A stretch of DNA of 64,000 nucleotides from Siphlonurus alternatus (GCA_949825025.1 OX463782.1:31963351-32027350), one strand, 5' to 3'; counted from the first letter of the stretch, positions 14,991-28,192 are shown. Translations and numbers: made by a program. The notes: generated by a model from the sequence alone, not told the origin.

Positions 14991-16661
14991 CGAGGAGAAA
15001 ATTTACTGCACATAGCTGAGAAATCACATTAAAAAATATTTTAATTTAAAAATTCCACATGAATATTTTTTTTATGTTATTATGCATATTTTTTGTATAT
15101 TATGGAATGTATCAACTACAATTTATAGTACTTCATTTTAATATTGTATTATTATGCTAAATTAGATTAACTTTTTACACTCAAAATTTTTAACTGCACG
15201 ATATTTTAACTTTGACAAATTGAAGGGTCGATCATGTTATAATTATTTTACTGTTTTAAAGTTTACAAAAGAGTTTCAATTATTTGATTTCAAGATTTTC
15301 ATCTCAGAATTTCAGATATTTACAAGAAAATTTATAAAAAAAAAAAAAATTGAAAATGTAATTTTGGAATACTATAAGTTTTGTAACTTTTATCCAGGAT
15401 TTTACCGGCACCATTATGAATAATTAATCAATTTTCTAGATTTTTAGTTGAGAATCCATTTCAAATTAATCTATATTCAATATTTTGAGTTGACATGTGA
15501 CAGAATTGGTTTATAATTAAAGAGAACATTACTCTGTGGCAGTAAAATCACATTTTCTAATCTTCTTACTCATAATTTTGTAATTATGTACTTCATTAAA
15601 ATTAATAGCTATTTTTTTAAAATCGATCACATCATCATTAATTATTTTGGTCGCTGAGATTGAGGCAGCTCGGATGACGTCATGTAGGTATAGGGGAAGA
15701 TAATGAGCTCGCGATGAGAAACGTCGCGCATACCTGGCTGCTCAAACCAACCAAATTATTCATGTTTCCGGCACAGTAATTACTTGGCTTCTCAGGAGTT
15801 TCAAATTGTGACTTCTAAAACTGCTTAAAAGCTTCATATGTTTAAAAAAAAAATTTTGTAAGTATACAGTAAAATCTTCACGTAAAATACGTATCACCAA
15901 GTTGGTGAAAAGATGAAATCGTTACAATGTCTATCCTAATGTCCTAATAATAAAAAAAAAACTATAAATGAACATGAAAATCTTGTTTTTCACGGCAGTG
16001 AAGGTATCCTTTTTTATTTGAAATTAATTTCTGAATAACAAAAATATTAACTTCATTGAACAAGTAATTAACTATTATATCCCAAAAAAAATTTTATGTT
16101 CAATTTGATTGTAAGTAAATCGAAAGATAATCTAAACGTGTAAAGAAAAAAAAAAATCACTGTACTCCATTCAAAGAAAAATTTCCAATCCGGCTATATT
16201 TTAACGTTGCCGGATCGAACATTAAATTTTTTTCATATGAATGGTGTGTACAGTACAACATGGCAATTGAACGTTCTCCTCATTGGTCCAGTAAAGACGC
16301 GATCACACCCGAAGTTCCACGAAGTGATAGACTATCTGCCGAGACTCTCTCCTTGCTTTTTCCGTCTTGAGGACTACAGCGATGCCGAGCATCTGGGGCC
16401 GTCGTCGCGGCTGATTTGTGGCCCCTGAATCATTCATGAGCCCTCGCGTGTACCAGACGCTTGGCCTACTACCAATTCCATGAAAAATTGCACTTACGTC
16501 GTCTCAACATTATGCTGTTTTTTTTTCTCTCTTTATACTATCTCATAGTCTGTAAATTTATAGGAAAAGTATTTTGCATATTATAACTTCTATTCATCAA
16601 AATATGGAAATTCTTTAACGTTTGGAAAAAAAAGAAGCATTTTGCTTCAAACTAAAAATAT

Positions 16662-16692
<31 letters not shown>

Positions 16693-18760
16693 AGGATATA
16701 TACTTAAAAAAGTGTATAGCCATTAGGTTTATATAGAATGAAAAAATGTACACACAAAAAATGTTTTTTGAAATACTTTTTTTTTTTTTTTTTGTGGCTA
16801 GAATTCTAAAAAAGTATTTTCGCACTTTTTTACATTTATTTTGACTTAACTCTTTTTGATATACAAAGATACTGTATAAAGCAAAACACACTTTTTTCTC
16901 ATATTTTGTTAAATAACTTTTGAAATAAAAAAAGATGAACGTAGTAAATTTCATTAAAAAAAATATATATACTTTTTTTAATGTTAATTTTTGATCTAAT
17001 CTAAACCAGCTTTAAACTAGATTTTTTCTTTTTTATAAATGAGTATTTTTTGTGAACACTGCAAGCAGTAAAATTTTCTGGTCAGTCAGAGTTTATCTTC
17101 TACGTGTTGTATCTCGTTCGTACTACTCAGCAGCGGTCAGCGAGATATACAAGTACTCGCTACGGCACAAGCATGGAACTTTACTTATTAAAGACCCACG
17201 TACTGCGAAGTCTCAAATCACCAGCAGTAAACTCTAGAGTTCTCAGGAGGATGGACAAACGTCTAATTAATTCAAATGAAGCCTTAATACAAATGTAGTA
17301 CATTATAATCTCTGCATGGTAGATTATGAGGGGATTGCACTGAAACTTGTACAACAGACACTTATTTAATAATAATGCCATGAGTATTGCTCTCAGTTAT
17401 GTATATTTTGGAGACCATGCTGGTGATTAAATAGTATAGTAGCGTGAATACAGGGGTGCAGTTAGTGAGAAGAAATTTAAATTATATATGTAATGAATTT
17501 ATTGTATATATATACCTTTTCCGATTTAAATTATACAGCTAAATTTAAAATATATAATTATATAATAGCATCAGTTGATTCCTTATTGATAAAGTAATAA
17601 CTATGATAAGTATAAATGTTTTTCTGAATAAACAAATTTGAAAAAATTGTTCATTTAATTTAATTGTTCAATTTTTTTGAAACAACAACAAATTGAAATT
17701 GAAAATTAATTATTATAATGTAATAAAACACGATCCTGTAAAATTTAAAATGAAATAATACTTTCTAAAAGCGACTACAATTTTAATAAAATATCGTATT
17801 TTAAGTCCCCTTAAAAGTATGCAACTTTTTCAACTCCTCGACGCACGCGCGTGAACTAAAAAGACGATAGTGTTGCTTAAATATAAGTTGAAATTTAAAC
17901 ATAAACTGCATATTATCATGCCTAAAAGAAAATGTTAAAATGTATTGCACTTCATTATATATGAGAGAGTTTAATGAAAATATCTCCGCGATGTAAAATT
18001 AAATTATTCCTGGCAAGATATTCTCCCTTCACAACACTCTAAATAACAGAGGCACAAAGACTCGTGTGCGTGCATGCCCGCCGGTCTAATGAGAATATAG
18101 ACATCAACAGAGGAGGAATTTCTACAGCAGCGGCAACGTGGTGAAAGTCTTACATTAAGAAAAGCACGCGAGATTATCCCATATAAAGTTTTAGATTAAT
18201 CTCTTAAGTAGTGCATGCATGATATCATGCAGGTGCAGCTTGTACTGTATCATTTAAAATTTAATGAACTATTTTTATAAATTAAATATGAAAGCTTTAT
18301 AAAGCCTATATACTGATATAGGTATGCAAATTTTAGCAAGGTTTCTTATTTTTTGCAAAACATATTTTAGCACTAGCTAATTGTATTATATAGGATATTT
18401 TATTATGTCTAAAGGTAAATTAGGAATAATTCAAAAGGTTAAAAAAAAATATACATATAAATATTTTTTGTATTAATTTATTTTTGTTTGCAAAAAGTAA
18501 CATCAATACACAATAGTTACAAATTTTCTGCCGTTATTTAAAATTCACCTAAAAGCAATTCTATGTGGCATAAATGCTGTAGACATTGTTGATTATGAAA
18601 AATATATTTCTGTTGACATGTAAATTTAATACATTTCTTAAATACATTTTTATGGCTTTTATTCAACTCTTCTATAAGCAATACAAAAATAACAAAACAT
18701 AAACACAAAATATTTTCTCCTGAAAAAAAAAAAATTTAAATGGCAAATCTAAAATATACA
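14991..18760. other. Intergenic, with a few GC-richer islands
   Basis: Poly-T tracts occur at 16670-16692 and 16779-16793. Moderately GC-rich islands lie at 15650-15780 (with TGACGTCA at 15675), 16200-16480, 17040-17245 and 17820-18150. The island at 17040 contains a GGTCAGTCAG initiator-like sequence and could be a 5' exon, but no convincing donor follows. Open frames of 60-75 codons here have no recognisable domain. Confidence 0.3.
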
Positions 18761-18766
18761 AAGTAT

Positions 18767-18776
18767 TTTATTTATT
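18767..18776 (-). terminator. Candidate polyadenylation signal of the SDR gene
   Basis: On the minus strand AATAAATAAA lies about 200 bp downstream of the SDR stop codon. This is the first clear AATAAA cluster after the stop that I see. It would give a 3' UTR of about 220 nt. Cleavage site not determined. Confidence 0.45.
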
Positions 18777-18974
18777 TACTTTTTGAAAATCGATCTAAAA
18801 AGAAGAAAAAAAAATCTCTTCATAGAGTTATGTTGAAAATACACAATCTTAGGAAATTGTTACAAAATTGTAAATTTTGATTTATATGAAATTCAGGTTT
18901 TTCCGTTTCAGCTTAAACATGCATATTATTTTACTTTGTCGTTAATTTTGAGCTGGTCTGTGCTGGACGACCCC

Positions 18975-20822
18975 TCACCGCGGGCACATGGCATGACGAC
19001 CTCCGTCCACCGGCAGGCTGGCCCCGGTGATGAAGGTGGCATCGTCCGAGGCAAGGAAGGCGATGGCAGCTGCTACTTCCTCGGGCTGCCCGGGGCGTCC
19101 CAGGGCGTGCGTCTCCTTGGTGCGCTCCAGGAACTGAAAAGGAAGAGGTGATTTAGCTTGGGTCCACACCTGGCCACTGGGTGACAGCACTATCATTATA
19201 ATTGTCGTTAGGGATTAACAAATAGCAAAAGCTGGGGGGAGGGGGAAGGAATGTCCATACATATACAGTATTGGGAAAAATTACAATCCCCTTCCTCTCC
19301 TTTCCCAAAATATTACATAATGTTGAAATAATATTCATAATTAAAAAATAAAGGTGAGCAACATTCTCAGGTGTTATAAACAGTTTTTCATTAAATTTTG
19401 ACGATAATAAGTGTAACTGATTAAATATCAATATATCTGTGATTGACGTTGCATGGGGTGACTCAACTCACCTTTTTGTAAGCCTCCTCGTCCAACCCTC
19501 CACGTTTCTGCAGCTCGGTCAAAGTCACCCCGGGGCTGCAAGTACAAACATGTTTAACATCTCGCCTCTGTGAGATTATTGAGGAAACTTACTTGACTGC
19601 ATTCACTCGGACTTGTTTAGATGCAAGCTCTGAAATCAAATAAGAGTTTATTAAAAATTAATTAAGTACTTTAGATGTATTAATCTCACCTAGAGCCACA
19701 CATCTTGTAAGTTGGTCAATCGCAGCCTTCGACATATTGTAAGCCAAGACGCCAGGGAACTGTAAGAAAATCAATAATTAAACAAGTCACAAAATAAATA
19801 AATAAATTTATTACCGATCGGATTCCGTTGACACTCGAAACGTTGACGATATTTCCCTTGCTCTTGATAAGGTGTGGCACGGCCAGCTGGGTAAGTTGGT
19901 ACACAGATCTGCAAGATAGCTTGGTAAATGCTTGTTCGCTGCACTGAGTAGCGAGTCATACCTGACGTTGGTGTTGAAGAGACGGTCGTACTGGTCCAGA
20001 CTCGTGTTCTCGATGCTGCCGAGCTCAATGATGCCAGCGTTGTTCACCAAAACATCAAGACGACCAAAGTGCTTGATAGTCGAGTCCATGATGTTCTTAG
20101 TCTCAACCTCGCTAGTTAGGTCAGCTGTTACGAGAAATGTGTCGAGTGAGAAATGTTACTACAGTAGCTAAATTAATAACACAAACATTGTGACTTTTAA
20201 CACTGATAGTGAGAGAGGTATATATAAAAACGGAGTTTAATTAACTTGTGTCATTAAGTATTTTTTTGCTGTATGCCTACAGTATGCAAACTGTAATTTC
20301 AATGGATTTTTTTTTTTTTTTTTACAGGGATACACCCCAGAACAGCTTACAGCTTGCGGCTCGCGGCGGGGTACTGGGTAGGGATGAGGTAGTAAGTATT
20401 ATAAGTATGCATATTGTATGACAACGTTTGATTCAGTTAATAATATTTCAACATTCGATCAAAATATAAATTGGTTCAATAATAAATTTCTGTGACGTCC
20501 ACTTAAAATTACCTTTCAGCAAGAGAGGCTTCAGTTTACCGGCTTGCTCCTCGCATTGCTTGGCAACCTTCTCCAAGTTCTCCACATTTCGTCCGGTCAG
20601 AGATAGCGAGGCTCCAAGCTTGGCCATATGGATGGCAGTCGCCGCTCCAATACCAGAACTGGCCCCTGCAGCACACAACATAAGAGCCCATTAGCCGGCT
20701 TTAACCTTGACAAGAGAGTAACTTGTGTAGCAAGAAAATTCACTACAATAGGCTTGGCATGCTACTATTTGTTACGTACCTGTTATAAGGACCACTTTAC
20801 CAGCAAACTTAGCAGCTGCCAT
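18975..20822 (-). CDS. FabG-like short-chain dehydrogenase/reductase, 8 exons, 260 aa
   Basis: Complete classical SDR, an NAD(P)(H)-dependent oxidoreductase on a Rossmann fold; the substrate cannot be inferred. Coding exons on the minus strand: 20822-20780, 20665-20513, 20124-19962, 19908-19815, 19759-19690, 19629-19593, 19535-19472, 19133-18975 (783 nt with stop). All seven introns are GT-AG and frame is kept at every junction; five are 53-114 bp, two are 338 and 388 bp. Motifs: TGASSGIG cofactor loop (14-21), NNAG (93-96), Asn118, catalytic Ser145, Tyr158 and Lys162 (YNMSK), NPG (187-189). The start AAACATGG has good context and opens directly onto the first beta strand, with no targeting peptide, so the protein is probably cytosolic. 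The end GGRHAMCPR resembles what I recall of Drosophila CG12171/CG31549-type enzymes. Nothing is missing or broken. 3-oxoacyl-ACP reductase is the usual automatic name; the true substrate is unknown. Confidence 0.96.
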
Positions 20823-21000
20823 GTTTAATCGATGTGAGATAACAGATAATTTCACAAAATTATATCAATCACACAAATTTTGTTGATTTTTTGCCGAGAT
20901 TTTTCTCTAACAGCTGATTACTTTCGGAGAAGATCGTGCGGGTGGCCGGAGATTACCGAACGAAGTGTTATGTCACTTATGTCGCTTATGTCGCGCTTTA
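20823..21000 (-). promoter_or_regulatory. 5' flank / probable promoter of the SDR gene
   Basis: The 180 bp upstream of the ATG are GC-richer than what lies beyond. They contain a CAGCTG E-box (20911-20916) and three tandem 9-bp units TTATGTCRC (plus strand, 20968-20994). There is no obvious TATA box. The start of transcription is not determinable, but a short 5' UTR within this region is likely. Confidence 0.45.
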
Positions 21001-22749
21001 GTTTTTCAAACGTGATTTTATAAAATTAAATTTATTAATTAAATCATAATGTAAATAATATTATATATTATGATTCTACTCCATACTCCATTTATTCACG
21101 AGGTAATAAAGTTTAGTTATATATTATACAACATTGAACATAAAGTGACATTTTTTTTTTTCACTTTTTTATTCCACAAAAGTATATAAGCTTGATTTAT
21201 AAATTGTAATAAAATATTATTTGAGAAGTTAATTAATCAGAGGTAACATAGATTTATTTAGAAGTATTATTGTACTATACTTACGTTCTAAAGGTATTTT
21301 TTGCAATATACATATAAAATGTAAACAATTAAAAGTAAATACCTTATTTATTAAAACAAGCTTAATTCCCTGAAGTATAACATTTCTCCTTTATTTTTAA
21401 TAAATGTGTTGTAAAATATTTTTACTTCAAACATTATTATAACGTGTTTTTACGTTCATCGTGGTTATAATCTTCTTTGCACTTTATCCTATCTTAAGTC
21501 TTTATAATCTGAAAGCATCACAAAGGATTTAGATGTACACGTTGCTTTATTTTGCTGGTTATTCATCCTTGCGTGATGTTACGAATATTCATATTATAGT
21601 CACGAAAACTTCTCTGCAATAGAAAAAGTAAAGACTACACGTATAACGTACTGAAAAAAAAAATATCACTGTTTTTTCTTAATCCAGTTTAAAGCGCTTA
21701 TAATTAGAGGAAATTTTAACGAAATAAACATTTTGTTGTTCACTGGAATGAAAAATTTCGTGTTAATTCTTCAAAACATTTTAATTTATATATTTAAATT
21801 TATTAAATTAAAGTCTCTTTGATATAGGAATAAACTGCCTTCTGGCTTTTATATAAATATATAGCTTCTAATGAAAAAAAAAATGAAACTAGTCCACTAA
21901 ATTATTGTATGGTGAATTGAAAAAAAAATTCGTAATTAGAATTTCCCAGAGAGGAATAAATTTAAAGACCTACCCAACCATGATTTTTATGTTTAACATG
22001 GGTACTATAGCAATTTTATCAAACCCAATTTTCGTGATATTGCTCCTATCCACCCCCTTCCAAAAATTGAATATATCATGAATATGTACTGTACAGTATA
22101 TACGTTTAAGCATAAATTTTTCACACCCCAATTTGATTTTACAATGACCCCTCTTCCTTCCCTATCTTTCTGGAACCACACGTCTTTAACATATATTATA
22201 AATCTTGCATATTTTAGAAACTGTTAGAAACCAAAACTCACAACAATGTTCTTTTTGAAAGTATGAAAGTAAACAATAGAGTTTTTTTAGACAAAGAGAT
22301 GCTCTGATAAATATCTAATTGTGCGTAAAGCCACGCAAGCATGTTTGTATATACCCTTGACCGCCACTCTTTTAGGTTGGTGATGTTATACCCTGCATGG
22401 ATCAAAGTGTTCTCCAAGTGGCGTGACTTACCGACTGCGGACGTGGCAATCTGTTCCTTCTGACACTCTCGTCGCCACTCTCTGATAGAGCACGCACAAA
22501 ATTAACACTTTGTGTTCTACACATGTAAATTATCAGATTTTCAAACTTGGACGATGAGTTATTATATGGCATATCAAATAGCTACTGTAATATTTTTATA
22601 TAATTAAAATTAAATTTAAAAAGTATATTATACATCATGAAACATAATAGCATTGAATAGAGGCTTCAAGTGTTCCCCGACGGGAAAATTTTCTCCACAA
22701 GTCACCATGTTACAAAAATTGAATTTTTCATCAGTAACTATTAAAGATA
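21001..22749. other. AT-rich intergenic stretch
   Basis: No gene. A GC-richer patch at 22330-22500 has no domain, donor or acceptor support. Confidence 0.4.
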
Positions 22750-22896
22750 TTAAGGGGCATTCACAAAGCCCTAAGGCCACATTTAGGGCTCGATAATTTA
22801 AAGCCTGATTTTAGGCTTGCTTTTTAGACCCAAAATTTCTGGTCTTAAATTATCGAGCCCTAAATGTGGCCTTAAGGCTTTGTGAATGCCTCTTAA
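22750..22896. mobile_element. Hairpin MITE with TTAA ends
   Basis: A near-perfect foldback of 147 bp. The left arm TTAAGGGGCATTCACAAAGC and onward pairs with a right arm ending GCTTTGTGAATGCCTCTTAA. The arms are about 52 bp with about three mismatches (GGCCACATTTAGGGCTCGAT is exact in both), and the loop is about 45 bp. The outer TTAA on each side fits a TTAA-specific (piggyBac-like) insertion, though the short overall arms could be another superfamily. It is non-coding. Confidence 0.85.
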
Positions 22897-23759
22897 TAAT
22901 TTGAAAACATCTCCTACCCCTCTATTTAGAGGTTTTTTGATAATGAATCAAGAACTTATTTTTCTCTAAAAAATATCTTTAATGCCAAAAAAGCGATTTC
23001 GAGTTTGTTTTTTTACATATAGGTTTGGATGGGACGGTGGGAACACCGCAAAATCAGTTGACTTGAAGCCTCCATATTAATAATAATTTTATTATACAAT
23101 ATTCTTATGCTATAATTAATTGTCAATAAGAAAAATATTTTTCTTTCAACGTTGCGCACTACAAAGTATATAGTATGTGAAGTGTGTTGTTCGAAGTGTT
23201 TTTGATACTCTTTGTCATATTCTGACTAAGCAACCACCAGTTTTACCTTTTTAATGTATTCTACTTTAACTTCAGAAGTGTGTTTTTAAGCATTAAAGGA
23301 TTAATTAAAGCCTCCCAAACCTCCTTGCTTCTCTAGTTCTCTCTCTCTTTGCTATGAGATAATATCAAGTTTGTAGACTTCTAAGATTTGAAACTAGCGT
23401 ATATATAATAAAGATGAAAGGATTCAGAGAGCAGTTCACACTTCCAAAGGAAATCTCATAGAGTGTGGATGTAATAATATTCCTGCTGATGTCGTGAATA
23501 TAAGCCGGCATTACTAATATCCCCCGTAACTTAACGCCGTTCTATAAACTTGTCTTTAACACAAATTCCCATCATCACTTTTTGCGACGATAGATAGAAA
23601 CTTCCACATTAACAGATGGTGTAATATGTCAAACGATTCAAAGAAAAAAAAACGTGATATCGTAAAGCAACGTTTGTGATTCAAGTGGATGTCACGACTG
23701 AAGTTTCTCAATGAATGATTTCCAAGCTTTTCCTAGCACTACATTTTTTTTTTAACTAT
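22897..23759. other. AT-rich intergenic stretch
   Basis: Nothing recognisable. Confidence 0.4.
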
Positions 23760-23912
23760 AGGCCTGTTCATAAACCCTGCTCGGTGTACTCTGAGCAAGT
23801 TTACGAATAAAATTCGTGACGTCATCTGCACTGCACTCTCTACTCCACCATCTGCGCTGGTGTAAGAAAACGGTGTAAAAGTGTACACCGAGCAGGGTTT
23901 ACGAACAGGCCT
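23760..23912. mobile_element. MITE with 30-bp TIR
   Basis: The termini AGGCCTGTTCATAAACCCTG (continuing CTCGGTGTAC) and the right-hand complement differ at one position over 30 bp. Total length is 153 bp. The interior has TGACGTCA at 23817 and is otherwise not self-complementary. It is non-coding. TA-rich flanks (TAT before, TATA after) do not let me fix the target-site duplication. Confidence 0.85.
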
Positions 23913-24524
23913 TATAAGATTGACGGGGAGTTAGAACTGCTTATACATTAACTTATACAAAGACCTTGGTAGACGTAAGACTCTTATTAAAACTTGACAA
24001 AACATGTAAAAAAAAAATGTGGTTTCCTTTTCCTCCTCAGTCCAGTGCAAAACAAAATTATGTTTAAATGTGATAAATGATTAAGTTATCATCAGGGAAG
24101 AAGGAACTATAGTTATTGTATAGCTTGTTCACTTTAAATTTAAATTATTAAATTTTTGCAACAAAATTGTTTTATTGTTTTGTTTTTTTTTGTTTTTTTA
24201 ATTTTACCGTCAATGCATTAACATATCAATCAATGAGTTGCAATACCTCATGCCCTCTCTTTGACCCTGCTGCTTGCAAATGAATCATCGAGTGATTTTT
24301 TAATGCAAAATTTCCAATTCAACAAACTATGCATGAAATTAATTATATAAGAGTCGGACGCTTAATTGTGTTTTGCAATGCAGTTTTTTATGGAAATAAT
24401 ATTAACTCCAAAGTAAACGAATATTCCATGTTGTTAATTTTAACTTCAATTTAAAAATATAAACAATTTGAATTAAGGTATTAGAAATTTAATATTAATA
24501 AAAGCGTTTGACAAACATTCATGG
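23913..24524. other. AT-rich intergenic stretch
   Basis: Nothing recognisable. Confidence 0.4.
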
Positions 24525-24880
24525 TAAATGGTCAGCATCCATGATGACATCACGAATCCTTTGTCCTCCCATTTACTTACAAAAAAAGATTGGGCGCACG
24601 TAAGATCCTATACGGAGCAATTTTTCGATCGCTTATTGTTAACCCTCTAAATAAATTATGTTTGCAAATTTAAAATTACATATTGGCACTAACCTTTTAC
24701 GTTCACTGCTATAAAAATTTTATTATTTGTCTCGGGTCAGTTTAATTAAAGAGCATCTAAAGAATTTCGCGGTAGTAGTGTTTTGACTTCGAGCCGAAAA
24801 AACGTGCGCAGAAGGGTTGCGCGCCGATGCGCGGTGGTTGTAGCAGGAGTCAAAATCAGCAAACGAACATGGCGACTATA
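24525..24880. repeat. Diverged family D element, copy 2
   Basis: Same orientation and order of blocks as 6781-7154: ATTTACTTACAA, GCGCACGTAAG, GGAGCAATTTTTCGATCGC, a central AACCTTTTAC block and AATTTCGCGGTA. Similarity fades at both ends, so the 14-bp TIRs are lost, and TGACGTCA has become TGACATCA. This is an older or truncated copy. The open frame read through its right part is not shared by copy 1. Confidence 0.65.
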
Positions 24881-25940
24881 TAATTTTTCTGATGGATACT
24901 TACCATTAATTGAATTCAGTGCAAATTATTTTCTTCATAAAATTCTAAATTTAATTCAATACGCAAACAAAATTTAATGAGTCATTATAAAAATGTATGT
25001 TGACGTTTAATTAATAAAACTGTATAATTTAATAATTATGATACATTGTATATAAATTTGATGTTATACCTTACCTTCCACTATATTATAATAATTATAT
25101 TGTAGAGGAAATATTAATTATTTGCTTACTCTTATCTATTAAGTGTACCGTAATTAAAACACTCCATTTCAAAACTAAGTACCTTGAATACCGTGAGAAC
25201 ATATTATACTTAATTTCTAATATTTTTGAAATATATAGTGTATTCTAAATGGTGTTCGGTGGTTACAGATTGGTCCTCCATGTTTCTCGTTAGCGTCTCA
25301 TCTCGAACTCATTAGCCTCTCTTCCAAGCTACCAACAACCCTCAAATTGTACCCTTACCTGATGATCAAGTCAATCTGAGAGATGTTGTAAGCAGCTGGT
25401 TTACGGAGAAAGTCTTGAATTAGGTTGTCTTAGAAGCTACTCAAAGTAAACATAACTATAGAGTACTTAAAATTAGAGTATCAAGAGTAAACATTAGGCA
25501 TCTTAGTGTAACCATTACCCTTACATAAATATTCTTCACAATTCTCTAAATAACTGAATGAAATTTTATTGTTTATTTGGATATATAACGTTTACGTATT
25601 TTCATTTTATTATTGTTATATTTTTTTTACCCTTTAATGCTCTTAAAATTGTTCTTCAAAACGCTGTGACATGAAAATTAATAACATGCAAGCATTGGAA
25701 AGGTTTAAGATAATTATTGAAAAAAACATCGTATTTTTTCCATTGATTTTGAGGGTGCTAAAGATTTTAATTCATATAAAAACATATGGAAGAATTTAAT
25801 TGAAGAATTGGTAATTGATCCCGTATCTAAATATTAAATAAAAAACTAATGCATACTATCCAGTACTGGATTATTAAGTAAATAACGCTTGAAAAGTACA
25901 TTTAAATATATTTGTAATTATAATGATTTTAACCTTTTTC
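24881..25940. other. AT-rich intergenic stretch
   Basis: Nothing recognisable. Confidence 0.4.
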
Positions 25941-26120
25941 CAGGCGCGAGTCCAGAACAGAATTTTGGGGGGTCCTGGCCCTATAAGACCACAATGTTAA
26001 TAAAAAAAAACAATTGAATAGGGAAAATGCTTATATTGCCAATGCATTTCAAGTTCAAAATTTCCGGAGGGGAGGGGAGGGGGCTTCATCTGTCTCAGCC
26101 CCCTCCTTGGGTCCGGCTTT
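25941..26120. mobile_element. Degenerate hAT-like GC-rich MITE
   Basis: Starts CAGGCGCGAGTCCAGA and has a G-rich left part. Near the right end it has a GGGGGC/GCCCCC pair and GGGTCCGGCTT, an eroded complement of the left terminus. The layout (CAGGCGCGGAT-like end, poly-G, AT-rich middle, poly-C) matches the better preserved element at 34329-34528. Confidence 0.5.
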
Positions 26121-26342
26121 ATATAACATATTTATTTTTTAACTGCAAAATATTGTTTTGCTTCAATATTAAATTACAAAAAAATGCACTTATTGCGTAT
26201 TAAATAACTATATTGAAAATGAAAATACTTACTACAGATTAAAACAATACTAATAATTGTAATCCTTTAAGCTTATAAATAACAACACTTCTTGTTACCA
26301 ATAAAGGAACACATGTTTAAATACAGAGTGGAAAATTTTACA

Positions 26343-26396
26343 TTGTTTTTAAATATGTTTTTTGCATTATTGTTTTTAAATATGTTTTTTGCATTA
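26343..26396. repeat. Tandem duplication, 27-bp unit x2
   Basis: TTGTTTTTAAATATG continuing TTTTTTGCATTA is present twice in exact tandem: a recent slippage or local duplication. Confidence 0.8.
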
Positions 26397-26575
26397 TCAG
26401 ATTAAATTTCTTTGTATTATTTTAATTATTATTATAGCTTATAAAACAAGATTCGCTAATAAGTTTACAAGGAAGTTTGTTTCCAATATAGTTTTTTTTT
26501 ATATAATAGATTTCAGCTGAACAATTTTACAACCAAGACACAATTTAAATATTAAATCATAGCCACAAGTATAAG

Positions 26576-26687
<112 letters not shown>

Positions 26688-26796
26688 GGTGATGCAAATG
26701 TGTGCATACATAAAAATTAATCAAATTTTACGTTTCAGTGATTTAATTAATAGTTAATAATAATTAAAATTCAGTTAATAATTCTTTCACTATTTT

Positions 26797-26920
26797 TACA
26801 CTCTTCGGCTTTGAAAAGTTCCGTTTTGCAGCCTTGTTAATCACTATTTTTATACACTCACAGAGCATGGTGATTAACAAGGACCTGCAAAGAGAAATTT
26901 TCAGAAGCTACGACTGTACA
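26797..26920. mobile_element. Foldback MITE, family C copy 1
   Basis: The left arm TACACTCTTCGGCTTTGAAA then GCAGCCTTGTTAATCAC pairs with the right arm GTGATTAACAAGGACCTGCA then TGTA at the end. It is non-coding. It shares its arms with 28057, 45118 and 51341. Confidence 0.7.
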
Positions 26921-28056
26921 ATACATTTAATTTAAACTTTAAATTCTCAAAACCGTCAAAAGATTTTGATATCAATACTAATCAATTCTGGTGACTTCCA
27001 AGGAAGGCATGGTTATATTAGCACACCGTGAAACCACACCCTACTTCGTTGTTTCTAATAAATTTATTATTACATAGCTTTGTATATTTTGCTGTAGACT
27101 GTACATACACCCTTCTCTAAGCGAAAGTGGACATAGAGTGCTGAGCAAGAAAAGACGGGAGTGAAAAAAAAAAAAAAAAAAAAGCGTTGCCAGAAATTCC
27201 ATGTAAAAGCTAGGGAGTACAAGAACACAAAAAGGATAGTAGCTTAGTGTTGGAGCTCGTCACGACAAAAATATAGCCATAATTCATACTACACGAAATT
27301 ATACTGTTGTAAACTAACTGTTTTGTTTTTGTGCTAAACTTTATATATATAAAAAACACAAATGAAATTCATGTTACAATTTAAATAATTTATACAAATT
27401 TGTACCACTTTATTTTTTTTTATTTAAATAATATATATACATATAATATTTAAGATAAAAGAAAGAAAGATCAGAGACTTCTTTTTTAACATACTAGATT
27501 ATAACTGTAAAAAGTAATATTAAATCAGTAGAATAACATTATATTTTTTATCGTACATTACAAATAACATTACGTATATATAACTTTAAAAAGACATTGA
27601 AATACGCAGTGAAGTTCCTCAACTTTCTCTTGCGAACAGATGATTTCACTTGCTACAATAAATGGAGAATGAATAATGTTCGTATCGAATGTACAAACTT
27701 TTGTATCCGAAGATTCCATTATGAAATTGCATGCACAGCTGTTTTAGTTTACTAAGACGGAGGGATAGGAAGTACATAACTCATAGTTAGCTAAAAATAT
27801 TACATTCTTTTATGATATTGAATAAAAAGTGGACAATATGGATGCTAGAAAAATGAATTATTATCTAGCATTATTAAGTATACTGTCTTAATATTGGATG
27901 TTTTGAGGACAGCAGATAAGCAACTAGACTACTATAATTATGCATTATCTCCCGTAAAATTATAGATATTATGGATAGGGACAGTGTGAAGACGGTTTTG
28001 CTGCATGGTAAATGTTAAACATTATATTCATAATTTTTATATCAGTTCTTGGTTTT
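26921..28056. other. AT-rich intergenic stretch
   Basis: Poly-A tract at about 27165-27183. No gene. Confidence 0.4.
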
Positions 28057-28192
28057 CAACTGTACACTCTTCGTCTCAGAAAATTTCACTTTGCCTTGTT
28101 AATCACCTTGCCCGTAACAATAACACAGGCAGGGCATGGTTATTAACAAGACTGAAAGTAGGAAATTTTCCAAGGCAATGAGTGTACAGTTG
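28057..28192. mobile_element. Foldback MITE, family C copy 2
   Basis: The best preserved copy of the family, 136 bp. It opens CAACTGTACACTC and closes with the exact complement GAGTGTACAGTTG. The inner arms CCTTGTTAATCACC and GGTTATTAACAAG pair around a loop with ACAATAACAC. Confidence 0.8.

Noticed and set aside
16207..16428. 73-codon open frame in a GC-moderate island
   Set aside because: No recognisable motif, no splice-site support, no coding strand preference.
17030..17090. TATA-like TTTATAAAT followed by an initiator-like TCAGTC
   Set aside because: Spacing of nearly 50 bp is too long for a core promoter, and no donor or coding exon follows.
19932..20828. Plus-strand open frames overlapping the SDR gene
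   Set aside because: Shadows of the minus-strand coding exons, crossing its splice sites.
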